Assembly (NCBI GenBank): GCA_020740775.1 | Contig: JAHEWK010000003.1 | Span: 3,596,001 to 3,660,000 of the forward strand | Reading direction: 5' to 3' | Length of the DNA: 64,000 nt | Source: Ilyonectria destructans | Lineage: Eukaryota; Ascomycota; Sordariomycetes; Hypocreales; Nectriaceae | In this document: positions 43,109 through 55,568 of the stretch, piece by piece | How positions within the stretch are numbered: the first letter of the stretch is position 1 | Layout: each line of letters begins with the position of its first letter | The notes under the pieces: model-generated | Databases searched by the model: none | What the model was told of the DNA's origin: nothing | What the model saw: only the letters and a program-made list of their open reading frames with translations | Made by a program: the position numbers and the translations under genes

Positions 43109-45196
43109 CTACCACCCGCCTCCAAGAGGAGGGGCGGGTAGAGGGCCGCCACTATAGGGATTGCCCCTAGAGTAGCGAGGGTTCAACTCGACATCCGAGT
43201 CATATCCGCCGCCCCGTGGCCGGGATGACGGTCCCCAGCTGTCCGCTCGTCGTGTGCCATCGACAGACTTGTGCCGGCGCTTCTTCGCGCGCTTCTCATG
43301 TCGGCGGGCCTTCTCGGCTTGGAATTCCTTGCACTCGTGCGTCAAGTGCTTGGCCTCTTTGAGCTCTGAGACAGCCCCCTTTATTCCCATAGCGGCAATA
43401 CCAACCGATGCAGCATCTTGCATGATGGCCTTGGTTTTGAGCTTCCTGGCCTCAGCAGGGCTGAGACGCCCCTCACTGACAGCCTTCTGCCTTGCGCTTC
43501 TCTTCTCCATACTCTGATAGACTTCATGTGCTGCGTGGATGGTGGCTACGGCCGCGAGGCCAGTTGTGAGAATTTGCTTACCTTTCATTTTCTTCGCCCT
43601 CTTCTCATCTTCTGAGGAGTCCCCCAGATCAGATTCAGATCCGTAGTCAGATCGTCCACCCCTCCTATCTGAACGATTTCCGTGGTTGCTCCGGTACGAG
43701 CGTTCATCATCGTAGTAGTCCCGGGCGCTGCCATGTCGGCGGTCGCCATCGTGGGCGTCATCCTCATGTCGGCGAGACCGGTGTGAGCCACGGTCGCTAA
43801 AGTCGTCTTGGTCGCGGCGATGATACTCTTCAGCAGCACCCGCAGCACCGGCGCCAAGGCCGAGCTTCGCAAGGCTGTTGCGGGCCTTGTCAACAACACT
43901 GCGACTTCGGCTACGGCTTCGACGACGGCGTCGCTCCGGAGAGGGGCTGTAGGAGTCGTCACGTCCACGGCGGCTGCGGCTCCGGGATCGTGAGTGATCC
44001 ATGGCCTTCTTAGCACCAAGGACACCCAGAGCACCGGTCAGGGCAGCAATGGCGCCGCTACCGCTACCGCCTCCGCCTTGAGACTTGGATCGAGCCCTCG
44101 AACGGGAACGGCTGCGTCCAGTCAACTTGTCTTCCTCGATCTCATTCTTGGAACCGTTGATCAAACGGTTGCCGACCAAACCACCAATTACCGACTCGGC
44201 CAGACCCAACTTGCCGTGTTTGTCGTCAGTAGCCGCATCGACGGTGGCAGCACCAGCAGCGGCAGTCAGAATTCGCTTCGTCTTCTCACCCTTCCAGCCG
44301 CCGGGCTCCTTGGAGACGCGGAAAGCTTCAGTGGCACCAGCTAAGAGCGAGGCCATGGCTGCCTTCTGGATCTTGTTGCTACCGCCCTGGGAGCGGGATC
44401 GGTCACTGGAGGGGCTGCCTCCTCGGCGGCTCCTGGTGTCGGATCTGTGGTCATCGCCGCCACCGGTGAGGGTCTTGACAGCAGCACCCAGACCGGTTGC
44501 AGCCAGAGCACTTTCGAGGAAGTTCTTGTGGCCCTTTCTCTCCTTGGGACCTTCGTCCTCGTCTGAGTAGTACTCGTTGATATGGCCGTCGCGGCCGCGG
44601 TGCAGGATGTAGTTGGTCTTCTGGTCCTTCTTGGCCTGCTGTTTGGTGTAGAACTCGGCACCTTGGTAGGCGGCTAGGGCACCAACACCAGCGAGAGCAA
44701 TAGAGGAGAGAGGGTTGCGCTGAACTTCGGTGCCATCCTCCTTGGCCTCGTGGCGGTCGAAAAGCTCCTTTCCTCCGGCAAGGAGGGCCGCTCCAGCAAC
44801 GGCGGCGATAATCTTTTCTTGCTTGGACATGCCCTTGGACTTGGACTTGCGCTCATCGTCGTCGTAGTATGTGCTACCGGGGCTCCGGCGGGAACGGCGA
44901 TCATATTCACGGTCGTAGCGGGAGTCGTAGCCGCGGCGTTGTTCGTACTCTTCCTCATAGTAACGGGGCTCTGCGGGCCGGGCGTGGCGGAGGTCACGGC
45001 CGACGGGAGGAGGGAAATCCCGATGGACCTCCTCAACTGACAGTTCGCTGTCCTCGCGGGCCCGAGGAACGATCTCGCGGGTGGTGTGAACCTTGGTGTA
45101 AGACTCACGGGGGTCGCGGGGGTCGCGTTCGTCCCTACGCTCCTCTCGCACGTAGCGGCGGGAGTATTCCCGCTCGTACGGGTCGTAGCTCGCCAT
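43109..45196 (-). CDS. Large DUF3824-like protein with Gly/Ala zippers and Arg/Ser-rich linkers
   Basis: A single exon of 695 residues. The N-terminal 120 residues are Tyr/Arg/Glu/Asp-rich (YDPYEREYSRRY, EEYEQRRGYDSRYDREYD). About ten Gly/Ala-rich amphipathic helices follow, such as IIAAVAGAALLAGG, SIALAGVGALAAYQG, ALAATGLGAAVKTL, AAMASLLAGATEAF, LAESVIGGLVGNRLI, GAIAALTGALGVLGAKKAM and LTTGLAAVATIHAAHEVY. They are separated by basic Arg/Ser stretches (GRSRSRSRARSKSQ, SRSRSRSRRGRDD). The C-terminus is basic, with KRAKKRRHKSVDG. This mix fits fungal proteins carrying the DUF3824 region, whose function is not established as far as I know. Gly zippers suggest self-assembly or membrane association. 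No signal peptide. Confidence 0.88.
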   Translation of the reverse strand: MASYDPYEREYSRRYVREERRDERDPRDPRESYTKVHTTREIVPRAREDSELSVEEVHRDFPPPVGRDLRHARPAEPRYYEEEYEQRRGYDSRYDREYDRRSRRSPGSTYYDDDERKSKSKGMSKQEKIIAAVAGAALLAGGKELFDRHEAKEDGTEVQRNPLSSIALAGVGALAAYQGAEFYTKQQAKKDQKTNYILHRGRDGHINEYYSDEDEGPKERKGHKNFLESALAATGLGAAVKTLTGGGDDHRSDTRSRRGGSPSSDRSRSQGGSNKIQKAAMASLLAGATEAFRVSKEPGGWKGEKTKRILTAAAGAATVDAATDDKHGKLGLAESVIGGLVGNRLINGSKNEIEEDKLTGRSRSRSRARSKSQGGGGSGSGAIAALTGALGVLGAKKAMDHSRSRSRSRRGRDDSYSPSPERRRRRSRSRSRSVVDKARNSLAKLGLGAGAAGAAEEYHRRDQDDFSDRGSHRSRRHEDDAHDGDRRHGSARDYYDDERSYRSNHGNRSDRRGGRSDYGSESDLGDSSEDEKRAKKMKGKQILTTGLAAVATIHAAHEVYQSMEKRSARQKAVSEGRLSPAEARKLKTKAIMQDAASVGIAAMGIKGAVSELKEAKHLTHECKEFQAEKARRHEKRAKKRRHKSVDGTRRADSWGPSSRPRGGGYDSDVELNPRYSRGNPYSGGPLPAPPLGGGW

Positions 45197-48100
45197 AGGC
45201 AGGGCTGGGGGAGTAAACGGGGGTAGATTTGGTGTGTAGAGGCGGATGTATTTCTCTCAGTGGTTGTTGTGGTAGTCTTCTGGGGGGTGACTCCAATCGA
45301 TGCGGGAGGAGTTGCACAAGTACCTGGTAGGTGTAGATTGTTTGCAAGGTGTAAAAATGGTGAAAGACGAGAGATGCGAGAGGGGGAAACCAGTAGAAGA
45401 AGAACAGAATGCAGGACCAGGAAACAGGGTCTACCAGTCAGTATTGGAGGGAGCAAAGCAAAGTGGGCAGTGGGCAGTGGGCTGAGTGACTGAGTGACCA
45501 AGCGGGAAGGGGAAGTGGATGGGAATGGGCATCAAGTCAAGAGATGCATGCATGGAAGGCAGCAATCGAGGCGGCCACTTCCCTGCTAGCCCGTACTGGT
45601 CGTCGCGGAAAGTACCTCTGTACAAGTTCTACACTGCATGGAAGGTACCTGCCAACTAGCTCCACTGCTGTACGGTACATGACGCAAACTGCCCCCCCGG
45701 TACCTCAAGCGACTTGGGCGGGCCCAACGACGTAATGATGAGAGCGGGGAGGCAAATCGACAGCACTGACGCTATCGATGGGACCAGGGTCAGGGGTCAA
45801 GGGTCAGGCTGTCACGGTTCCCACTGCCACGGCACTCACCCAAGTTCCAGTGGGCTCCAGGGCATTTCAACAGGCAAAACTGCCTTTTGGATACAGACTT
45901 GCGCGATGGATGCCCAATTACCAGCATCCGACTGAAAATCTGTACTCCATGCTGCCTTGTAGACTCCTGAAATAACCGTAACCACGGAGCAGAACCCTGA
46001 CTTGCCTGACTTGCCTGACTTGTCGTAGCCATCTGTTTTGCTTGACTTCGAGGTGAAGTCGAAAAAGGAGTGAATAAACGCTACGGCTATGCGCCATTCT
46101 ACTCAGGCGAACAGCAACCTGGTGCTCCTTACTTACAAGGCACTCGATCCCCATACGTTTCCACTGGGAAATGTTCCATCGTAGCACACAGCCGCATTCC
46201 CTTTTTCCCCGGGCAAATTCAACTTCCCCCGCCGAGCAGCTGCGCCACACCCCAAGAAGTCCCAAGACCTTCTAAAGCTGCCGGTAACCCCGAACATCAG
46301 TTTCCATCACGTTATAGACAAACTGTGGTGCATTGGCTCGCCTCTGGTCTAGTCACCCGTTTGTTACCTTTATCTCCCGCGGGCGATTCTAGAAACATAG
46401 TGTGTGTTCCTGTGGGGAGAGGAATTTGTCCAAAGCTAGGGCTGCCCTGTGGCGTGGGTTCCCTGCTGCTTGGTAACAACCAAGGTTGGTGGTACCTGTG
46501 GACGTCTTTACGACGGTGGTCCTTGTTTGCGAGGTGGACGAGGTGGACCTCTTTCAAGCCGCTTGCGCTGTGCAGACGAGGCACCGATTGAAGTACTACG
46601 ATGAGTTGTCTCCCCATTGTACGGCCTGTCCATGCGGTGCTGCATGAGGCTCTGTTGGCGTTGACCCTCAGTCATCAGGTCAGTCATTCTTTGTCATTCT
46701 CCCATTCTCCCCAATAAACTTCCCAGGATACGGCATCCATTCATTTGACAAGAGTCAAAACCACAGCTGTGTGCTATTCCCCGTGGCGCCCACAGCTGTG
46801 TTGGTCAAGAAGGGAGGGAGGTGAGGCCTCTGAGACGCTGCGTCACCTCGCTCTCGGTGGGACCAAAGGTCTCTCCTTGCAGCCCGCCAGCCTCGCCTCA
46901 TCTAGCACAGCAGAGGCAATCAGACAGCCTGGGCGCTCTTTTCTCCCCGTGGGTGTGTGAGCAAGATCCATTTTCTCGGGTGTGACCCTGGTTCATGACC
47001 CCAGCCACACTATCCCTCCATCCCAAAGCGCCTTGGTCACAAGCCCCAGTCAGCCACAGCCAGGCAGTCCACACGCCCCGCCCGGTGACGCCTAGTTTGG
47101 CGATGATGTCACCGAATCACCCCGCGGCCCAGTTCGCCTCATTCCCCCGCGCTCTGGATTCTGCGCTTCACTGTCCACTCGGGCGATCCGACCACCACCA
47201 CGTTCCTCGATTCCGGTGAAGCCATGACTATAGATAGCAGCCAGTATTTCGTGCATGTGCCAGATTGAAAGCATCTCCGCGCAGGTCTCCGCCGGCTCTA
47301 AGTTGAAGCCGGCTCTGGCCCTATTGGTCGCGACAGTGTCATGAGTCTCAACGGTTGCGCCAGAACCATGTTTGGCTTCTCCCGTGCGCCGACCCAGCCA
47401 AGGGACCGTTTTCTATCTTTCAAACTTTGTTTGGTCGTCCACATTCAGCCACTGCCGTCTAGGACCCTGAATCTGAAGCCCTTCATGCCGATTGAATTCT
47501 AGTGGGAGGGCGACCATCCATGACACACCGAGCTTGTTGGCTGCGAGAAAAAAAAAAGACCCAAACGTGCAATTATTAAAAGTACCCAGCGCAGCCGACG
47601 TACGAATTCTAAACACACACAGTTTAATAAATCCATACACACCGCAATCCCACTGTGCATTCCTTGGTGGCCGGCGTCATGTTATCCAAATTTACCCTAC
47701 ATATACCCCTCCAACGACGACCCCGCCATACCCCGCAACACCATGACCACAGTCTGCGGTCCAAACAAGCAAAATATGCACTCGCCTTTGCAAAACTCAA
47801 ATTTTGGCAGAATTCCTGAGCATGCGCGACCAAGTGAAGAGAAATTGATATTTGAGGGTCATTCACCATCCCTCAAGTCGTATAAACCCCTCGCATACAC
47901 AAGTCCAACATCAACCCCTCACGTTCGAACCCACCCATGATGAGCTAGCATTTGCATTAGCGAGCCCTAACAAAAGCATCGTGGAGGGGAGTTTTCCCGT
48001 CCGCACCTCACAGAACCCGCCCAGGTGACCTATGGACGAGTCGAGGAGCGAAGGGGTTTGTTCGACTTTTTAGTATTTTTCTCTGGCAACTATCGTACAT

Positions 48101-49157
48101 TGTCAAAAATCAAGAAACACCTGGTAAGTTTGGAGAGGCCCGTCTAACATCAAAAATCCTTGAGAAAAGCAAACCGCCCGTAGAACCCCTCAGAAATGCA
48201 GTCCCAGAAAGATCCGTGTCGTGGCTCAATAACATGCATGTGCTTTTTTTCGTCCCTGTCTTTTCTTTCTGTCTCTTCCTCCACCGTTCTCTGCTCCACA
48301 GTCCGACGCCGCTCGTGGACAAGTCTTTTCCTTCGACTCCACGGGACGTCATCCACAGAAATCCTTGGTCCTGCCATGAGGTCCCCGAGACTGGCCCAAT
48401 GGCCTCTCTAAGAGAAAATAAAAAAAAACTGCACGGCTTTCCAACAGAGCGCTGGTAGAGACCGGGGGTCTCGCCAATGTTGCCCAGATTCCGCCCTGAA
48501 AAGCCAATATGTCAAGGATTGAGCCAACCGTACCCCAGTCCTACCGCCAGTTTGCGTGAGCAGTCCATCCCCTCGATCCTTCGGGCCAGGCAAAGCAGGA
48601 TATCGTCGTAGATGGGTATTCATCGTTCCTTCGCTCTCCAGCTTCCGTCGATTTGGTCATCCACCTGGAAAACGCATGTGGCCTCATCGTATATCGTGGT
48701 CCTTGTCTTCCGTGCCTGTCGACATCCGGTCACGGATAACTCCTTTCCAGCCCCCTGATCCTGATATCCCCCCGTTCAAAGCAATGCAGCAGTCCGGTCC
48801 ATCTGCGCTTGCAACATCCTCGTGCACATTCGAGTGCAGAAACCTTCAAATTCCCATACATTCATTCTCTCGAAAATCGTGAACCAAGAATGCGACCGCA
48901 ACTAATACAACGCCGTCGCTCATGGCGTTATCGTAGCCGAGGGCGCGTCATGCCCTGAACACCATATGAACCGGATCCGGGACGTCCATATTCCCTAGAT
49001 CCCGTCTAAAAAAGACAACAACCCGCTCTTGTCTACGTGGCGAACAAGCCTGTGACCGATTGTAGCCTGGCATGTCGCGACAAGATCAACCACTTACCCA
49101 AGCCTCACCGCCGTAGGTGCCACCCCCATTTCTGAGGCTAGCTTACGACTGGATGAC
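45197..49157. promoter_or_regulatory. 4-kb intergenic region between two minus-strand genes
   Basis: The left end is the promoter and leader of the DUF3824-like gene: the plus strand is G/A-rich at 45340-45530. Between 45590 and 45710 ggtacc/gtac-type words recur. A 9-bp tandem repeat is annotated separately. Frames from 46 to 49 kb overlap in conflicting directions with domain-free translations. The last part is probably the 3' UTR of the La-motif gene. Confidence 0.5.
45997..46022 (+). repeat. (CTGACTTGC)n tandem repeat
   Basis: Almost three consecutive copies of a 9-bp unit lie in non-coding sequence. Confidence 0.85.
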
Positions 49158-51557
49158 TCAGTGCTCCTCAGCGTGCACACCGTTGGTTAGGGGAACCTCG
49201 ACGTGGCCATTCGTCAACTCCGAGGATGCACTCTTGCCTCCAGTCTCAATCGCTGGGATAACGCCAGATGGTGAGAAATCCGGAACTTCGGCAGAGAGCT
49301 GGGTGGTACCATTGCCATTGACTAGCCCATTAACAGCGGGCGCCACTTGGGCACCATCGACGTACTGCTGGAAGGAAGGGTCGTTGGGGTAGGCACCGTA
49401 TGGGACTCCGTTGAACTGGTTGCCAAATGCATATGCCCGGTTCTTGTAGGTCAAATGCGCGGGGCCGTGGTTGCGAGCCAGCTCATCCCGGTCCTCCATG
49501 GGCAGGACGAACTTCTGCCAGTCCTCGCGACGACGCAGGCGCTCGCAGTCATCCTCGCCAACAATGTACTCGACATCAATGGACTCCTCACACACGGCAC
49601 GGATAAGTCCCAGATCGGGGGACAGATCTCGCATTCGCTTGAAGGCTGAAATGAAGTGCAGAGGGACGAAACCCTGCGAATCCATGCGTGCTCGGAGGTA
49701 CATATCCTTGCAGAGGTTCTCAATGGAGAAGTAGTACTCGATTTGGCTCTTCAGCATAGGAACAACCATGTTGTCCCAGTAAGGGTGAGGCTGGAAGGGC
49801 ATGCCCGCCATAGGAGGGATCGAGTAGTCGTAGGGACCGAACTGAGCCTGGACAGTAGGCATCCTCGTCTGGCCGTTAGGCAGAGACATGCGATGGTAGT
49901 TTCCAGCGCCATTGCGGCCGCCCCGACCTCGCTGAGCGGGAGGCATGAACATTTGACCGTGAGCACCCTGGCGAAGAGGGGGGCTGTAAGGGCCCTGGGC
50001 CCGGGGAGCAGCTTGGCTGCTGAATCCGGCGGTTCCATTGACCGAGGCTGAGTGTTGGTGTTGCGACTGGCCATTGACGGGGTGGCCACGTCCACGGTAG
50101 TTGCCTCGTCCTCTCTCACCACGACCCTCTGGCCGAGAAGCTTGGGCGTTTTCCTACAGGATCAAAACGTGTTAGTGAGGGCCTTTACACAGCGTAGACA
50201 AGGGACACATGTGCATAATAAAATTGTGCGACTTGGGAAGAAATTAGGGCATGTCACTTACGGTTGACTGGGTCGTTGAGTCCTTGACCTTGTCGGCATT
50301 CGCAGAAGCCTTCTTCTGGCCATTGGCGGCATCAAGCGATCCGCGCTTGGCAGCAGGGGGTTGGGCTGAGGCGCCGTTGGTGCCGTTGACCTCTCGCGGC
50401 TTGGTCTCGCTGGCCTTGTTCAAGGGAGCAACCAGGGCCTTGTCAGTGACGCCATTCGTAGCCGACCGGGCACCAGCCTCGCGGCTGCTTCGGGCACCAC
50501 CCCGGGGTTTGGAGCTGCGCATCTGAGGCAGCTGGGTCTCGAAGCTGACGGTAGGAACGTAGTCGTATGTCACCCACTTCTCCTTCTGTCGCGACTTGCC
50601 CTGGGCGTCATCTTGAGAATCCTTGTCGGATTGGCTGGATCGCTCGACAGGCTTCTTCTTGTCGTCCTTGACTTCCTTGATGGCAGTCTCCGGAGTAGGC
50701 CATGAAGCGGCGTCATCAACCGATGGGGGCACATCCTTGCCATCCTTCTCCGACACCCTGGAACCACGGGGTCCATTCCGCTCAGGGCGGGCAGCATCCA
50801 CGGGCTTGCGCTGGGGCTTGACACCGTTGGTAATGGGGCCGTTCTGAGAAATAACCTCTTCGGCAGCCTTTGCGGACGCCTTGGTTTCCTCCTGCTGGCC
50901 ATTGACCAGCTCATCGGAAGGCTTGCCCTTGGCCTGGTGAGCCTCTTTGCGCTGATGCCAGATGTTGACACTAGGGATGGGCGCCTCAGACAGCTCAACC
51001 TTGGGGGGCTCGGGGACGGCTTCCTGCTCCTTATCCACGGAAGTCGCTTGATCGCCGGTCTGCTTCTCAGAGCCCTTGCCCTTCTTGCTTCTCCGAGCCT
51101 TTCGAGAATCCTGTTCATCCGTAGACCGTGTTGTGGTGCTGGAGGACCTTGCTGTCTTGTCACTGCGTCGCCATGGGCGATCTAATCTCGAGGCGTCATC
51201 ATCGCGACTCGAATCCGGGCGCCTCTCCTGTGTGGACTCGGATCGGGTATCACTCTCAGATCCGGGAGCGTTGTCGAGGTCCTGCTTTTCGGGAGCAGCC
51301 GACTGGGCATCAAGGCCGTCGGCGGTCTCGGAGACCTCGGTCGACTTGGGCTGCTCGACGTCAGGCGCGGCAGCGTCGATGGGAGCAGCATCTGCAGCAG
51401 CAGCAACCTCAGGAGCCTGGGCGTCCTGAGGCTGGGAGACGGCGGTGGCAGAAGTATTCGAGTCAGGGACGGCGCCCTGACCTTTCGCAGCTTGTGCGTA
51501 GGAGAAGGTGGAGGCGGCCGACATCTCGGTAGAGTTCGCGGTTGCTACTGAAGTCAT
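49158..51557 (-). CDS. La-motif RNA-binding protein (LARP/Sro9-like)
   Basis: A cytoplasmic RNA-binding protein; LARP1/Sro9-type relatives associate with mRNA and ribosomes. Two exons (51557-50262 and 50153-49158), with a 108-bp intron, give 763 residues. The first ~430 residues are Ala/Glu/Ser/Lys-rich and disordered; they include VNIWHQRKEAHQAK and WVTYDYVPTVSFETQLP, short conserved motifs of fungal Sro9 relatives. An RGG-like stretch (GRGERGRGNYRGRG) starts just after the intron. The La winged-helix lies at about 558-650: PYWDNMVVPMLKSQIEYYFS, ENLCKDMYLRARMDSQGFVP, LHFISAFKRMRDLS and LIRAVCEESIDVEYI. No RRM follows, which separates it from true La. The tail is Asn/Gly/Val-rich. The start ATG at 51557 has a downstream in-frame ATG at 51524 as alternative. 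Confidence 0.93.
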
Positions 51558-54500
51558 GTCAAGGTGAGCCGTAGAGCACGGGCTGACGGCTGGACTGGAC
51601 GGGAAATGTGGTGAGCCAGAGGTGTTTCTTCACCTGGGGCCACCAGCTGAGGCAAAGGGAGGTATCTCAACCCCCTCAGCACACGGGAGTCGCAGTGCAG
51701 TCGCTATTCGGGATCTCCCAACTGGTGAGGGAGTCGGCGGCGGTCGGTTCTGTCGCGGTTTCTGTCGCGAGAGTCGTGTGCCTTACTTCAGGTAGGCAAC
51801 GGCGTCGAGGGGAGTGGAAGTGGAGGGTTGGGTGGGAGGGCAGGTCCGCAGGGCCGAGGACCTGGGGAAAGCGGGCGCGGGATTCGGGGAAGACGAGACT
51901 GGATTGTTGAGCAGAACAAACAAGTCTGCGCAAGAGTATTTGGTTTCTCAAAGCGGTACGGCTGAGGCGAGTTCGACAGAGGGAGGACGGGCAAAAAAAG
52001 AGACCGGCTCGGCACGACGTCGAGGCAACAACCACGGGTGGGAGTGACGAATCGATGCAGGGGAGCGACGGTGCTTCCTCAGGCTCGGGCTCAGGCTTTC
52101 AACACGAGACGAGGGTTGTAAGCGCAGGCCAGGTGGCGAGGAAATCGACAGCAAAGGAAGACTTGGGGGGGGAAACACGACAGCGGCAATTCGAATAGAA
52201 TTGGGGCCGACGAAGAATTGTGGTATGAAAGGAGGGCACGGCTCAGACAGAGAGAAAATCAGTGTCGGAGGTTATTTTTGCGTTGTGTGAATAATAAATT
52301 TTTTTCTGCCTTTTTTTCCCCTCTCCGCAGAGGTACCGGGCGGGATCCCTGGAAGCGGATACGGATACTTTCTAGGCGCTGTCTAGCGGCCGGAGAAGGT
52401 GGTCCAGCAATGAATCGGCGTTGCGCCAGCGCTGGTGATGGGGAACAGGCGGGCAGTGGTGGTGCACCCGGGGCTTGCTTTACCTCCCCCTGGCTCAGCG
52501 GGCTCCAGCGGGCTCCAGCGGGCTACAGGCCTCCTCCTTCAGAGGCATGACTCCTTGCGTCGAGGCCGGTTCAGCGCCATGGCGGCCGGCGACCACCCAC
52601 TGTGGCCCACCCGGAACGCCGTGATGGGCTGGTGGGGATGCGCGAATATAAATCGGCTCAGGCCGGCCGCAGGCCCTATCAGGCCCTGTCTGGTTACCCA
52701 TGTTGTGTGCGCCTTTGATTACGCCGATGCTGATTGAGTGAACTGATGCCAGGCGGGCAGGGCAAGGAAGGGCCTGTCGTCACTTGTACTTGTCACTGTG
52801 ACGAGATGCCTATTGTGTACATGGCATTGGGGGCACGTTGGGATCCAACGTTGGATCCATCATTGCCGGCCTGGGAAGGTCATCCGTCCGAGCCAAGTAA
52901 CATCAAATTGGGTTGACAGGGCGAGCCTAGCATGCGGCGTCGTAGTCATTGTGACATGGCCATGCAAAACATGGGAGCCTACGGAGTACATACATGCCTT
53001 AGTGATATAATGTGTGTGATTTGCGGTGCGTGAGGCCCGACGTCGCTACCATGAATCCGCTTTGGTGCCGGCAAGCCAAGGCTCCCGTCGGTGCGTGACT
53101 GATCGCGCCTACATGCACAGACACGCTTCGGGCCACAGGCCGGTTACAACCCAGCCAAGCGAATGACAGAAGCGGGAAATTGGAGCCGTACTTAAGGGAG
53201 CGGCTCGCAATGGGTGTACGGTACTTCGTGCAATGCTGCCTGCCCGCGATGGCATGTAATGTACCACCTCCGCGGACGGGGAGGGCAAGCCACGCATAAC
53301 ACTGTGACGACGACAAAAATTGCCGAACCGGAAGCTTGTAAGACCACCGAGGCACGTGCTTGACGGGAGAATAACTCGTGTTACAAATACGGCCGGTCTG
53401 GACACGGTGTTGGCTGACATTATCCATTCACCCCGATATTGGGGCTGGGCTGATACTTGGAACAAGAATACAGTGGATGTGTGCTCGCTCGGGGTCGACC
53501 GAGCTCCCGCATCACCGGACGGCAACCCGAGGTTCTCCCCTTCAGGAAAGGGCACGGCACTGGAAGGATGGAAGCCCTGTATTTCCGAGTCTCCGCTGGG
53601 CCCAATTCCGGCCGGGCCAGGGCTAACTTACCTATTGCATGCGTCACCCATGGCTCTGGGACCCGACCTGCTTTCCTTCGATTCCCGTTGAACGAATGCT
53701 TCAAGCCCAGCCCGGGGCAGAACCCTGCAGGCCGAGGCCCCATTATTAGCGGCCGGCACCGCGCTCATTGGGCGCCGCGCTTAAAAGCCTGCCCGTTTAG
53801 TGCCAGATCCCGGAGGATACCTGCGGTCGCGTCGGTGGGCAGCAGGAAACGAGGTACCCCTCATCGGAATCATGAGTCGTTCGGTACTTGGGACTAATAT
53901 CGAAGGGGGTTATGAAGAGATTTTTAAAGATTCATGACAGGCAGATTCCATGCGTATTAGTTCATGCATAATCCCTTACCATCGAAACTCTATTGCTTAT
54001 ATGAAACATCAGCCAACAGCCTCCGAGCTTGAGCGCGCAATGCTTTCATGACTTCTCGTCATGGCAAGCAAGGATGCGGAGCGGGAACGTCCGCGCTCGA
54101 GTCCGTATTTCCTGGTGCCGTGCATGATTCGACGGCTGCATCGGATGAACGACGTCACCGCTTGGTATTCAAATGGCCTATTCTCCGAAAATACATTCTC
54201 AACATGCTAGTTTATCTTTTTCGATTCCTATTCCGACTGGGTTGGGAACACACGAGTATTGCATATATACAACCTCAGAGTGCTGAATGTGGATGGGTGT
54301 TTGAGTAATGCTCATCAAAGTGACATTGTCAATTCTGTCTGAGATCCTAGAGTCTAGTTCTTTAAAAAGACAACCTATCCAAACAAACTGACATTTTGCA
54401 CCGTCTCAAATAGTTCTACTGATACACACTATGTGGTTATGGTACATATAGACAATTACGGTCCTGAGAGATGCCAGGACTTGGTGTACGGCTTCGTAGG

Positions 54501-54563
54501 ATTGCACCAGAAGATACCGCAAGGGGACGCCGAAGCACAACTTTCCCAAACACTTCGCCCCTT
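51558..54563. promoter_or_regulatory. 3-kb intergenic region with the La-motif gene leader
   Basis: From 51.6 to about 52.2 kb the plus strand is G/A-rich, giving a pyrimidine-rich leader on the coding strand of the La-motif gene. The rest has no supported gene; it includes a tandem repeat at 52498-52528 and a tacggagtac motif at 52980. The last part is the 3' UTR of SFT2. Confidence 0.5.
52498..52528 (+). repeat. GGCTCCAGCG tandem repeat, three copies
   Basis: Two perfect copies and one copy with a single change of a 10-bp unit sit next to each other. Confidence 0.88.
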
Positions 54564-55568
54564 TTAGCCACTCATCCAAGAGGTCGCTTGTCTCGCACCA
54601 AACGATGTGGCAAGGCGCAAGCCAGTGGACCCCATAGGGAAGTAGCTGATCAGATACCACACCAGACAGGCGAGTTGGAGGATAGCTGAGAAGAGTGTGA
54701 GGATGGTGCTGTGAAGCTGTGGTATTGGTTAGCACGATTCCTTCCATGCTAAACTTGCGACACTTACCTTCAGGGCGAACACGAGCGTCAAGATGATGGA
54801 ACCAAAGTACGCCGCGGTGAACGGCAGTCGAGGGGCTGAGAAGAGATGGTAGAAATAGTTCATCGGTCCCATCATGGCCGCAAATGATGCTAAGAACATC
54901 ATGGATCCGACGGACCACCTATGGGGTGTTAGCATCTAGCACGGGAAGCTATCTTTCCATTCAAAATCCACAACATGATGGTATGGAAAAAGGAAAGGTC
55001 ACGGCACTCGGACGCCATGGTACTAGCCGGGGCGCGTGACCCAGAAAGGGGGCGAAGATGGAGCTGTATGGGTCATTGACTTACAAGATGACAAACTTGC
55101 GAGGCCTCATGGAGAGGACTGGAAAGAGGGTGAAGCATATGACGAAACAGGCAAGGGCTGCGAGGTTGCAAGCACCAAAGACCATCAAACGATCCCATCG
55201 ACTAACTGCGACTTGGGTTAGCTTCTCCTACCCACGAGGCGTGTCATCCACATCACATGCATGATCTAAGGCATGGCTGAGATGCAATGCACATGTCCCG
55301 CTGCAGGGGTGCCGAAGGACCATGGATCGGAATACTGTCAGGTTGACTCACGAACAAACCAGCCTTCTTCCTCCTCGCGGCGGGTTGGCTGGGGCAGGGG
55401 GGCACCGGGACCCTCGGTGGTGGGGAGGCGAACATAGCCACGATCGCCGAACGGATTTAGGCTCTGGATGGAGGAGAGGAGGCCGTTCTGCTGGGAGGTG
55501 TTGACGGGCTCATCGCGGCGACTCCAACCAAGGGAGTTGATGGAGTCTCGGAAGGTATTCGAAGCCAT
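54564..55568 (-). CDS. SFT2: Golgi vesicle-traffic membrane protein Sft2
   Basis: A tetra-spanning Golgi membrane protein that takes part in retrograde endosome-to-Golgi transport and fusion with the syntaxin Sed5. Four exons (55568-55352, 55205-55085, 54918-54768, 54716-54564) give 213 residues. The N-terminal cytosolic part is Ser/Asn-rich, followed by GWFVLSRWDRLMVFGACNLA across the first intron, a strong Sft2 signature. Four hydrophobic segments follow: ACFVICFTLFPVL, WSVGSMMFLASFAAMMG, AYFGSIILTLVFALK and ILTLFSAILQLACLVWYLISYF. The tail FPMGSTGLRLATSFG matches the family end. Introns are 146, 165 and 50 bp. The length fits the family, which is usually about 200 residues. Confidence 0.93.

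Noticed and set aside
44674..45501. Minus-strand 275-codon frame overlapping the start of the DUF3824-like gene
   Set aside because: An out-of-frame reading of the same repetitive coding sequence and its leader.
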